DNA from: Closterium sp. NIES-65
Lineage: Eukaryota; Streptophyta; Zygnematophyceae; Desmidiales; Closteriaceae
Assembly: GCA_948144175.1 (NCBI GenBank)
Contig: CANXME010002575.1
Span: forward strand, 62,001 to 126,000
DNA: 64,000 nt
Direction: 5' to 3'
Shown: in pieces, positions 22,641 to 34,310 of the stretch
Numbering within the stretch: the stretch's first letter is position 1
Layout of the letters: each line of letters opens with the position of its first letter
Program-made: the position numbers and the translations under genes
Notes under the pieces: generated by a model
Database searches by the model: none
Seen by the model: the letters and a program-made list of their open reading frames with translations, nothing else
What the model was told of the DNA's origin: nothing

Positions 22641-24903
22641 GGTCGAAGAGCTTGCCTGGTCGAGGAGCGTGCCTGGTCCAAGAGCTTGCCTGGTCCAGGA
22701 GCTTCCCTGGTCCAGGAGCTTGCCTGGTCTACGATCTAGCCTGGTCCAGGAGCTTGCCTGGTCGAGGAGCTTGCTTGGTCGAGGAGCTTGCCTAGTCTAG
22801 TAGCGTGCGTGGTCCAGGAGCATGCCTGGTCCAAGAGCTTGTCTGGTCGAGGAGCGTGCCTGGTCTAAAAGCTTGCCTGGTCCAGGAGCTTGCCTGGTCC
22901 AGGAGCTTGCCTAGTCTAGGATATTGCCTGGTCCAGGAGCTTGCCTGGTCGAGGAGCTTGCCTGGTCCAGGAGCTTGCCTAGTCTAGCAGCGTGCCTTGT
23001 CCACGAGCATGCCTGGTCCAAGAGCTTGTCTGGTCCAGGAGCTTGCCTGGTCCAGGAGCGTGCCTGGTCCACGAGTTTGCCTGGTCCAAGAGCTTGCCTG
23101 GTCTAGGAGCTTGCCTGGTTTAGGAGCTTGCCTGGTCGAGGAGCTTGCCTGGTCCATGAGCTTGCCTGGTCTAGGAGCATGCCTGATCCAAGAGCTTGCG
23201 TGGTCCAGGAGCTTGCCTGGTCCAAGAGCTTTCCTGGTCCAGGAGCGTGCCTGGTCCATGAGCTTGCCTGGTCCAGAAGCTTGCTTGGTCCAAGAGCTTG
23301 CCTGGTCCAGGAGCTTTTTTGGTCCAGGAGCTTGCCTGTTCCAGGAGCGTGACTGGTCGAGGAGCTTACCTGGTCCAGGAGCGTGCCTCGTCCAGGAGCT
23401 TGCCTGGTCCATGAGCTTGCTTGGTCTAGGAGCTTGTCTGTTCTAGGAGCGAGCCTGGTCCCGCAGCTTGCGTTGTCCAGGAGCTTGCCTGGTCCAAGAG
23501 CTTGCCTGGTCCATGAGCGTGCCTAGTCCCCGAGGTTGGCTGGTTTAAGAACTTGCCTCGTCCACGAGCTTGCCTGGTGTAGGAGCTTGCCTGGTCCACG
23601 ACTTTGCCTGGTCCAAGAGCTTGACTGGTCCATGAGCGTGCCTGGTCCACGAGTTTGCCTGGTCCAGGAGCTTGCCTGGACCAGGAGCGTGCCTCGTCCA
23701 CGAGCTTGCCTGGTCCAAGAGCTTGCCTAGTCCAAGAGCGTGCCTGGTCCACGACCGTGCCTAGTTCAGGAGCTTGCCTGGTCCAGGAGCTTGCCTGGTC
23801 CAAGAGCTTGCCTGGTCTAGGAGCTTGCCAGGTCCAGGAGCTTGCTTGGTCCAGGAGCTTGCCTGGTCTAGGAGCTTGCCTGGTCCAGGAGCTTGCCTTG
23901 TCCAGGAGCTTGCCTGGTCTAGGAGCTTGCCCGGTCCAGGAGCTTGCCTGGTCCAGGAGCTTGCCTGGTCTAGGAGATTGCCTGGTCCAGGAGCTTGCCT
24001 GCTCTAAGAGCTTGCCTGGTCCATGAGCTTGCCTGGTCCAAAAGCTTGCGTGTTCCAGGAGCTTGCCTGGTCCGAGAGCTTGCCTGGTCCACGAGCTTGC
24101 CCAGTCCAGGAGCTTGCCTGGTCCAGGAGCTTGCCAGGTCCACGAGCTTGCCTGGTCCAGGAGCTTGCCTGGTCCAGGAGCTTGCCTGGTCCAGGAGCTT
24201 GCCTGGTCCATGAGCTTGCCTGGTCCAGGAGCTTGCTTGGTCCACGAGCTTGCCTGGTCTAGGAGCTTGCATGGTCCAGGAGCTTGCCTGCTCTAAGAGC
24301 TTGCCTGGTCCATGAGCTTGCCTAGTCCAAAAGCTTGCGTGTTCCAGGAGCTTGCCTGGTCCAGGAGCTTGCCTGGTCCAGGAGCGTGCCTGGTCCACGA
24401 GCTTGCCTGGTCCAGGAGCTTGCTTGGTCCAGGAGCTTTCCTGGTCAAGGAGCTCGCCTGGTCCACGAGCTTGCCTGGTCCAGGAGCTTGCCCAATCTAG
24501 GAGCTTGCCTGGTCCAGGAGCTTGCCAGGTCCACGAGCTTGCCTGGTCCAGGAGCTTGCCTGGTCCACGAGCTTGCCTGGTCCAGGAGCTTGCCTGGTCC
24601 AAGAGCTTGCCTAGCCGAGGAGCTTGCCTGGTCCACGAGCTTGCCTAGTCCATGAGCTTGCTTGGTCCAGGAGCTTGCCTGGTCCATGAGCTTGCCTGGT
24701 CAACGAGCTTGCCTGGTCAAGGAGTTTGCCTGGTCCACGAGCTTGCCTGGTCCAGGAGCTTGCGTGGTCAAAGAGCTTGCCTGGTCCAAGAGCTTGCGTG
24801 GTTCAGGAGCTTGCTTGGTCCAGAAGCTTGCCTCGTTCAGGAGCGTGCATGATCCATGAGCTTGCCTGGTCCAGGAGCTTGCCTGGTCTAGGACCTTGCC
24901 TGG

Positions 24904-27900
24904 TCTAGCAGCTTGCGTGGTCACGGAGCTTGCGTGGTCCAGGAGCTTGCCTGGTCCAAGAGCTTGCGTGGTCCAGGAGCTTGCCTGGTCCAGGAGCGTG
25001 CCTAGTCCACGAGCTTGCCTGGTCAAGGAGCTTGCCTGGTCTAGGAGCTTGCTTGGTCCAACAGCTTGCCTAGTCCAAGAGCTTGCGTGATCCAGGAGCG
25101 TGCGTGGTCCAAGAGCTTGCCTGGTTCAGAAGCTTGCCTGGTCCAAGAGTTTGCTTGGTCCAGGAGTATGCCTGGTCCACGACTTTGCGTGGTCCAGAAG
25201 CTTGCCTGGTCCAGGACCTTGCCTGGTCTAGGATCTTGCCTTGTCCAGGAGCTTGCCTGGTCCAGGAGCGTGCCTGGTCCACGAGTTTGCCTGGTCCAGG
25301 AGCTTGCCTGGTCCAGGAGATTGCCTGGTCCAGGAGCTTGCCTGGTCTAGGAGTTTGCCTCGTCCAGGAGCTTGCCTGGTCCAGGGGCTTGCCTGGTCAA
25401 GGAGCCTCCCTGGTATAGGAGCTTGCTTGGTATAGGAGCTTGCCTGGTCCACGAGCGTGCCTGGTCTACGAGTTTTCCTGGTCCAGGAGCTTGCTTGCTC
25501 CAGGAGCTTGCCTGGTCTAGAAGCTTGCTTAGTTCAGGAGCGTGCATGGTCCATGAGCTTGCCTGGTCCAGGAGCTTGCCTAGTCTAGGACCTTGCCTGG
25601 TCTAGCAGCTTTCGTGGTCATGGAGCTTGCTAGGTCCAGGAGCTTGCCTGGTCTAGGAGCTTGCGTGGTCCAGGAGCTTGCGTGGTCCATGAGCTTGCCT
25701 GGTCTAGGAGCTTGCCTGGTCCAGGAGCTTGCCTGGTCCAGGAGCTTGCCCAGTCCACGAGCTTGCCTGGTCTAGGAGCTTGCCAGGTCCACGAGCTTGC
25801 CTGGTCCAGGAGCTTGCCTGGTCCAGGAGCTTGCCAGGTCCACGAGCTTGCCTGGTCCACGAGCTTGCATGGTCCAGGAGCTTGCCTGGTCCAAGAGCTT
25901 GCCTGGTCCAAGAGCTTGCTTGGTCCACGAGCTTGCCTGGTCCATGAGCTTGCCTGGTCCAGGAGCTTGCCTGGTCCAGGAGCTTGCCTGGTCCAGGAGC
26001 TTGCCTGGTCTAGGACCTTGCCTGGTCTAGCAGCTTTCGTGGTCATGGAGCTTGCCAGGTCCAGGAGCTTGCGTGGTCTAGGAGCTTGCGTGGTCCAGGA
26101 GCTTGCGTGGTCCATAAGCTTGCCTGGTCTAGGAGCTTGCCTGGTCCAGGAGCTTGCCTGGTCCAGGAGCTTGCCTGGTCTAGGAGCTTGTCTGGTCCAG
26201 GAGCTTGCCTGGTCCACGAGCTTGTCTGGTCAAGGAGCTTGCGTGGTCCACGAGCTTGCCTGGTCCAGGAGCTTGCCTGGTCCAAGAGCTTGCCTGGTCT
26301 GGGAGCTTGCCTAGTATACGAGCTTGTCTAGTCCACGAGCTTGCCTGGTCCACGAGCTTGCCTGGTCCAGGAGCTTGCCTGGTCCAAGAGCTTGCCTGGT
26401 CCAAGAGCTTGCGTGGTCCAGGAGCTTGCCTGGTCCAGAAGCTTGCCTCGTTCAGGAGTGTGCATGGTCCATGAGCTTGCCTGGTCCAGGAGCTTGCCTG
26501 GTCTAGGACCTTGCCTGGTCTAGCAGCTTGCGTGGTCACGGAGCTTGCCTGGTCCAGGAGCTTGCCTGGTCCAGGAGCTTGCGTGGTCCAGGAGCTCGCA
26601 TGGTCCAGGAGCGTGCCTGGTCCACGAGCTTGCCTAGTCAAGGAGCTTGCCTGGTCCAGGAACTTGCCTGGTCCAACAGCTTGCCTGGTCCTAGAGCTTG
26701 CGTGATCCAAGAGCGTGCCTGGTCCAAGAGCTTGCCTGGTCCAGGAGCTTGCCTGGTCCAGGAGTTTCCTTTGTCCAGGAGTATGCCTGGTCCACGACTT
26801 TGCGTGGTCCAGAAGCTTGCCTGGTCCAGGACCTTGCCTGGTCTAGGATCTTGCCTGGTCCAGGAGCTTGCCTGGTCCAGGAGCGTGCCTGGTCCACGAG
26901 TTTGCCTGGTCCAGAAGCTTGCCTGGTCCAGGAGATTGCCTGGTCCAGGAGCTTGCCTGGTCTAGGAGCTTGCCTCGTCCAGGAGCTTGCCTGGTCCAGG
27001 AGCTTGCCTGGTCAAGGAGCTTGCCTGGTCTAGGAGCTTGCCTGGTATAGGAGCTTGCCTGGTCCACGAGCGTGCCTGGTCCAGGAGCGTGCTTGGTCCA
27101 AGAGCTTGCCTTGTCCAAGAGCTTGCGTGGTCCAGGAGCTTGCCTGGTCCAGAAGCTTGCTTCGTTCAGGAGCGTGCATGGTCCATGAGCTTGCCTCGTC
27201 CAGGAGCTTGCCTGGTCTAGGACCTTGCCTGGTCTAGCAGCTTTCGTGGTACAGAGCTTGCCTAGTCCAGGAGCTTGCCTGGTCCAAGAGCTTGCGTGGT
27301 CCATGAGCTTGCCTGGTCTAGGAGATTGCCTGGTCCAGGAGCTTGCCTGGTCGAGAAGCTTGCCTGGTCTAGGAGCTTGCCTGGTCCTGGAGCTTGCCTG
27401 GTCCAGGAGCTTGCCTGGTCTAGGAGCTTGCCTGGTCCAGGAGCTTGCCTTCTCTAAGAGCTTGCCTGGTCCAGGAGCTTGCCTGGTCCAAAAGCTTGCG
27501 TGTTCCAGGAGCTTGCCTGGTCCAGGAGCGTGCCTGGTCCACGAGCTTGCCTAGTCCACGAGCTTGCTTCGTCCAGAAGCTTGCCTGGTCCAGGAGCTTG
27601 CCTGGTCCAGGAGCTTGCCTGGTCCACGAGCTTGCATGGTCCAGGAGTTTGCCTGGTGCACGAGCTTGCCTGGTCCAGGAGCTTGCCTGGTCCAAGAGCT
27701 TGCCTGGTCCGGGAGCTTGCCTAGTCCAAAAGCTTGCCTGGTCCGCGAGCTTGCCTAGTCCACGAGCTTGCCTAGTCCACGAGCTTGCCTGGTCCAGGAG
27801 CTTGCCAGGTCCACGAGCTTGCCTGGTCCACGAGCTTGCCTGGTCCAAGAGCTTGCGTGGTCCAGGAGCTTGACTGGTCCAGAAGCTTGCCTCGTTCAGG

Positions 27901-30900
27901 AGCGTGCATGGTCCATGAGCTTGCCTGGTCCAGGAGCTTGCCTGGTCTAGGACCTTGCCTGGTCTAGCAGCTTGCGTGGTCACGGAGCTTGCCTGGTCCA
28001 GGAGCTTGCCTGGTCCAGGAGCTTGCGAGGTCCAGGAGCTCACCTGGTCCAGGAGCGTGCCTGGTCCACCTGCTTGCCTAGTCAAGGAGCCTGCCTGGTC
28101 CAGGAACTTGCCTGGTCCAACAGCTTGCCTAGTCCAAGAGCTTGCATGATCCAAGAGCGTGCCTGGTCCAAGAGCTTGCCTGGTCCAGGAGCTTGCCTGG
28201 TCCAGGAGTTTGCTTTGTCCAGAAGTATGCCTGGTCCAAGACTATGTGTGGTCCAGAAGCTTGCCTGGTCCAGGACCTTGCCTGGTCAAGGATCTTGCCT
28301 GGTCCAGGAGCTTGCCTGGTCCAGGAGCATGCCTGGTCCACGAGTTTGCGTGGTCCAGAAGCTTGCCTGGTCCAGGAGATTGCCTGGTCCAGGAGCTTGC
28401 CTGGTCTAGGAGCTTGCCTCGTCCAGGAGCTTGCCTGGTCCAGGAGCTTGCCTGGTCAAGGAGCTTGCCTGGTCTAGGAGCTTGCCTGGTATAGGAGCTT
28501 GCCTGGTCTACGAGCGTGCCTGGTCCACGAGTTTTCCTGGTCTAGGAGCTTGCTTGGTCCAGGAGCTTGCCTGGTCCAGAACTTGCCTTGTCCAGGAGCT
28601 TGCCTGGTCCACGAGCTTGCTTGGTCCAGGAGCTTGGCTGGTCCAAGAGCTTGCCTTGTCCAAGAGCTTGCGTGGTCCAGGAGCTTGCCTAGTCCACGAG
28701 CTTGCCTAGTCCAGGAGCTTGCCTGGTCCAAGAGCTTGCCTGGTCTAGGACCTTGCTTGGTCTAGCAGCTTGCGTGGTCACGGAGCGTGCTTGGTCCAGG
28801 AGCTTGCCTGGTCCAGGAGCTTGCGTGGTTCAGAAGCTTGCCTGGTCCAGGAGCGTGCCTGGTCCACAAGCTTGCCTGGTCAAGGAGCTTACCTGGTCCA
28901 GGAGCTTGCCTGGTCCAACAGCTTGCGTGGTCCAAGAGCTTGCGTGATCCAGGAGCGTGCCTGGTCAAGAGCTTGCCTGGTCCAGGAACTTGCCTGGTCC
29001 AGCAGCGTGCCTGGTCCACGAGCTTGCCTGGTCCAGGAGCTTGCTTGGTCTAGGAGCTTGCCTGGTCCAGGAGCTTGCCTGGTCCACGAGCTTGCCTAGT
29101 CCAGGAGCTTGCCCAGTCCAGGAGCTTGCCTGGTCTAGGAGCTTGCCTGGTCCACTAGCTTGCCTGGTCCACGAGCTTGCCTGGTCCAGGAGCTTGCCTG
29201 GTCCAAGAGCTTGCCTGGTCCAGGAGCTTGCCTAGTCCACGAGCTTGCTTGCTCCATGAGCTTGCCTGGTCCAGGAGCTTGCCTGGTCCACGAGCTTGCC
29301 TAGTCCACGAGCTTGCCTGGTCCAGGAGCTTGCATGGTCCACGAGCTTGCCTGGTCCAGGAGCTTGCCCAGTCCAGGAGCTTGCCTGGTCCAGGAGCTTG
29401 CGTGGTCCAAAAGCTTGCGTGTTCCAGGAGCTTGCCTGGTTCAGGAGCGTGCCTGGTCCAAGAGCTTGCCTGGTCCATGAGCGTGCATGGTCCATGAGCT
29501 TGCCTGGTTCAGGAGCTTGCCTGGTCTAGGACCTTGCCTGGTCTAGCAGCTTGCGTGGTCCACGAGCTTGCCTGGTCCACGAGCTTGCGTGGTCTAGGAG
29601 CTTGCCTGGTCCAAGAGCTTGCCTGGTCCAAGAGCTTGCGTGGTCTAGGAGCTCGCCTGGTCCAGAAGCTTGCTTCGTTCTGGAGCGTGCATGGTCCATG
29701 AGCTTGCCTAGTCCAGGAGCTTGCCTGGTCTAGGACCTTGCCTGGTCTAGCAGCTTTCGTGGTCATGGAGCTTGCCAGGTCCAGGAGCTTGCCTGGTCTA
29801 GGAGCTTGCGTGGTCCAGGAGCTTGCGTGGTCCATGAGCTTGCCTGGTCTAGGAGCTTGCCTGGTCCAGGAGCTTGCCTGGTCTAGGAGCTTGCCTCGTC
29901 CAGGAGCTTGCCTGGTCCAGGAGCTTGCCTGGTCTAGGAGCTTGCCTGGTCCAGGAGCTTGCCTGGTCCAGGAGCTTGCCTGGTCCAGGAGCTTGCGTGG
30001 TCCAAAAGCATGCGTGTTCCAGGAGCTTGCCTTGTCCAGGAGCGTGCCTGGTCCACGAGCTTGCCTGGTCCAGGAGCTTGCCTGGTCTACGAGCTTGCCT
30101 GGTCCAGGAGCTTGCCCTGTCCAGGAGCTTGCCTGGTCCAGGAGCTTGCGTGGTCCAAAAGCTTGCGTGTTCCAGGAGCTTGCCTGGTTCAGGAGCGTGC
30201 CTGGTCCACGAGCTTGCCTGGTCCAGGAGCTTGCTTGGTCTAGGAGCTTGCCTGGTCGAGGAGCTTGCCTGGTCTACGAGCTTCCCTGGTCCAGGAGCTT
30301 GCCCAGTCCAGGAGCTTGCCTGGTCTAGGAGCTTGCCTCGTCCGCGAGCTTGCCTAGTCTAGGAGCTTGCCTGGTCCACGAGCTTTACTTGTCCAGAAGC
30401 TTGCCTGGTCCAAGAGCTTGCTTGGTCCAGGAGCTTGCTTGGTCCACGAGCTTGCCTGGTCCATGAGCTTGCCTGGTCCAGAAGCTTGCCTGGTCCACGA
30501 GCTCGCCCGGTCCACGAGCTTGCATGGTCTACGAGCTTGCCTGGTCCAGGAGCTTGCCTGGTCCAAGAGCTTGCCTGGTCCAGGAGCTTGCCTGGTCCAG
30601 GAGCTTGCCTGGTCCAGGAGCTTGCCTGGTCTAGGACCTTGCCTGGTCTAGCAGCTTGCATGGTCACGGAGCTTGCCTGGTCCAAGAGCTTGCGTGGTCC
30701 AGAAGCTTGCCTGGTCTAGGAGCGAGCCTGGTCCACGAGCTTGCCTGGTCAAGGAGCTTACCTGGTCCAGGAGCTTGCCTGGTCCAACAGCTTGCGTGGT
30801 CCAAGAGCTTGCGTGATCCAAGAGCGTGCCTGGTCCAAGAGCTTGCCTGGTCCAGGAGCTTGCCTGGTCCAGGAGCGTGCCTGGTCCACGAGCTTGCCTG

Positions 30901-33900
30901 GTCCAGGAGCTTGCTTGGTCTAGAAGCTTGCCTGGTCCAAGAGCTTGCCTGGTCCACGAGCTTGCCTAGTCCAGGAGCTTGCCCAGTCCAGGAGCTTGCG
31001 TGGTCTAGAAGCTTGCCTAGTCCAAGAGCTTGCCTGGTCCACGAGCTTGCCTGGTCCAGGAGCTTGCCTGGTCCATGAGCTTGCCTGGTCCAGGAGCTTG
31101 CCTGGTCCAAGAGCTTGCCTGGTCCAGGAGCTTGATTGGTCCACGAGCTTGCCTAATCCACGAGCTTGCCTGGTCCAGGAGTTTGCGTGGTCCACGAGCT
31201 TGCCTGGTCCAAGAGCTTGCCTGGTTCATGAGCGTGCATGGTCCATGAGCTTGCCTGGTTCAGGAGCTTGCCTGGTCTAGGACCTTGCCTGGTCTAGTAG
31301 CTTGCGTGGTCACGGAGCTTGCCTGGTCCACGAGCTTGCCTGGTCCAGGAGCTTGCGTGGTCCAGAAGCTTGCTTGGTCCAGGAGCGTGCCTGGTCCACG
31401 AGCATGCCTGGTCAAGGAGCTTACCTGGTCCAGGAGCTTGCCTGGTCCAACAGCTTGCCTGGTCCAAGAGCTTGCGTGATCCAGGAGCGTGCATGGTCCA
31501 AGAGCTTGCCTGGTCCAGGAGCTTGCCTGGTCCAGGAGTTTGCTTGGTCCAAGAGTATGCCTGGTCCACGACTTTGCCTGGTCCAGAAGCTTGCTTGGTC
31601 CAGGACCTTGCCTGGTCTAGGATCTTGCCTGGTCCAGGAGCTTGCCTGGTCCAGGAGCGTGCCTGGTCCATGAGTTTGCCTCGTCCAGGAGCTTGCCTGG
31701 TTCAGGAGCTTGCCTGGTTAAGGAGCTTGCCTGATCTAGGAGCTTGCCTGGTCCAGGAGCGTGCCTGGTCCAAAAGCTTGCCTGGTCCAGGAGCTTTCCT
31801 GTTTCAGGAGTGTGCCTGGTCCAGGAGCTTGCCTTGTCTAGGAGCTTGCCAGTTCCTTGAGCGTGCATGGTCCACGAGTTTGCCTGGTCCAGGAGCTTGC
31901 CAAGTCCAGGAGCTTGCCTGGTCTAGGAGCTTGCCTGGTCCAGGAGCTTGCCTGGTCTAGGAGCTTGCCTGGTCCAGGAACATGGCCGGTCCACGAGCTT
32001 GCCTGGTCCAAGAGCTTCCCTGGTCCAAGAGCTTGCCTGGTTCAAGAGATTGCCTGGTCTAAGAGCTTGCCTGGTCCAGAAGCTTGCGTGGTCCAGGAGC
32101 TTTGCTGGTCCAAAAGCTTGCCTAGTCCAAGAGCTTGCCTGGTCCAGGAGTTTGCTTTGTCCAGGAGTATGCCTGGTCCAGGAGCTTGCTTGGTCCAGAA
32201 GCTTGCTTGGTCCAGGACCTTGCCTGGTCTAGGATCTTGCCTGGTTCAGGAGCTTGCCTGGTCCAGGAGCGTGCCTGGTCCACGAGTTTGCCTGGTCCAG
32301 GAGCTTGCCTGGTCTAGGAGCTTGCCTGGTCCAGGAGCTTGCCTGGTCTAGGAGCTTGCCTGGTCCAGGAACATGGCTGGTCCACGAGCTTGCCTGGTCC
32401 AAGAGCTTCCCTGGTCCAAGAGCTTGCCTGGTTCAAGAGATTGCCTGGTCTAAGAGCTTGCCTGGTCGAGAAGCTTGCGTGGTCCAGGAGCTTTGCTGGT
32501 CCAAAAGCTTGCCTAGTCCAAGAGCTTGCGTGGTCCAGGAGCTTGCCTCGTTCAGGAGCGTGCATGGTCCAGAAGCTTGCCCGGTCCAGGAGCTTGCCTG
32601 GTCTAGGACCTTGCCTGGTCTAGCAGCTTGCGTGGTCACGGAGCTTGCCTTGTCCAGGAGCTTGCCTGGTCCAGGAGCTTGCGTGGTCCAGGAGCTTGCC
32701 TGGTCTAGGAGCGTGCCTGGTCCACGAGCTTGCCTGGTCAAGGAGCTTGCCTGGTCCAGGAGCTTGCCTGGTCCAACAGCTTGCCTGGTCTAAGAGCTTG
32801 CGTGATGCAGGAGCGTGCCTGGTCCAAGAGCTTGCTTGGTCGAGGAGCTTGCCTGGTCCAGGAGTTTGCTTTGTCCAGGAGTATGCCTGGTCCAGGAGCT
32901 TGCTTGGTCCAGAAGCTTGCTTGGTCCAGGACCTTGCCTGGTCTAGGATCTTGCCTGGTTCAGGAGCTTGCCTGGTCCAGGAGCGTGCCTGGTCCACGAG
33001 TTTGCCTGGTCCAGGAGCTTGCCAAATGCAGGAGCTTGCCTGGTCCAGGAGCTTGCCTAGTCTAGGAGCTTGCCTCGTCCAGGAGCTTGCCTGGTCCAGG
33101 AGCTTGCCTGGTCAAGGAGCTTGCCTGGTCTAGGAGCTTGCCTGGTATAGGCGCTTGCCTGGTCCTCGAGCGTGCCTGGTCCAAAAGTTTTCCTGGTCCA
33201 GGAGCTTGCTTGGTCCAGGAGCTTGCTTAGTCCAGAAGCTTGCCTGGTCCAGGAGCGTGCCTGGTCCAAGAGCTTGCCTGGTCCAAGAGCTTGCTTGGTC
33301 TAGGAGCTTTCCTGGTCCAGGAGCGTGCCTGGTCCACGAGTTTGCCTTGTCAGGGAGCTTGCCTGGTCAAAGAGCTTGCCTGGTCTAGGAGCTTGCCTGG
33401 TCCAGGAGCGTGCCTAGTCCAAGAGCTTGCCTGGTCCAGGAGCTTTCCTGTTTCAGTTTCGTGCCTGGTCCTGGAGCTTGCCTTGTCCAGGAGCTTGCCT
33501 GGTCCTTGAGCGTGCATGGTCCACGAGTTTGCCTGGTCCAGGAGCTTGCCTAATCGAGGAGCTTGCCTAGTCTAGCAGCTTGACTTGTCCAGGAGCGTGC
33601 CTGGTCCAGGAGCTTGCCAAGTCCAGGAGCTTGCCTGGTCCAGGAGCTTGCCTGGTCTAGGAGCTTGCCTGGTCCAGGAACGTGCCCGGTCCACGAGCTT
33701 GCCTGGTCCAAGAGCTTCCCTGGTCCAAGAGCTTGCCTGGTCCAAGAGATTGCCTGGTCTAAGAGCTTGCCTGGTCCAGAAGCTTGCGTGGTCCAGGAGC
33801 TTTCCTGGTCCAAGAGCTTGCCTGGTCCAAGAGCTTGCGTGGTCCAGGAGCTTGCCTGGTCCAGAAGCTTGCCCCATTCAGGAGCGTGCATGGTCCAGAA

Positions 33901-34310
33901 GCTTGCCTGGTCCAGGAGCTTGCCTGGTCTGGGACCTTGCTTGGTCTTGCAGCTTGCGTGGTCACGGAGCCTGCCTGGTCCAGGAGCTTGCCTGGTCCCG
34001 GAGCTTGCGTGGTCCAGGAGCGTGCCTGGTCAACGAGCTTGCCTGGTCCAGGAGCTTGCCCGGTCCAGGAGCTTGCCTGGTCCAGAAGCTTGCCTGGTCC
34101 AAGAGCATGCCTGGTCTAGGACCTTGCCTGGTCTTGGAGCTTGCGTGGTCACGGAGCTTGCCTGGTCCAGGAGCTTGCCTGGTCCAGAAGCTTGCGTGGT
34201 CCAGGAGCTTTCGTGGTCCAAGAGCTTGCCTGGTCCACGAGCGTGCGTGGTCCATGAGCTTGCCTGGTCCACGACCTTTCCTGGTCTAGGACCTTGCCTG
34301 GTCTAGGAGC
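24904..34310 (-). repeat. Variable-length higher-order repeats in block R2
   Basis: The marker TCTAGGACCTTGCCTGG followed by TCTAGCAGCTT(G/T)CGTGGTCA(C/T)GG recurs with TCTAG(C/T)A at 24904, 25601, 26026, 26519, 27233, 27963, 28761, 29542, 29746, 30647, 31293 and 32619, and in altered form at 33945. Intervals are 697, 425, 493, 714, 730, 798, 781, 204, 901, 646, 1326 and 1326 bp. Nearly all are exact multiples of 17, and those off by one contain a visible one-base deletion (for example at about 27250). Many units continue with the same order: GGTCCAACAGCTTGCC, GCGTGATCC, GGAGTATGCCTGG, CTAGGATCTTGCC. Two subtypes exist, CTTGCGTGGTCACGG and CTTTCGTGGTCATGG. Confidence 0.85.
31293..33944 (-). 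repeat. Two adjacent 1326-bp higher-order units (78 monomers each)
   Basis: Marker positions 31293, 32619 and 33945 are spaced exactly 1326 bp apart. Both units contain, in the same order, GGTCCAACAGC, GCGTGAT(C/G)CAGG, GAGTATGCCTGG, the GGATCTTGCC unit, CAGGAACATGG, AGAGCTTCCCTGG, TTCAAGAGATTGCC and GGAGCTTTGCTGG. The last four also recur at an internal 391-bp offset (31981 and 32372), which points to further rearrangement inside the unit. Confidence 0.75.
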
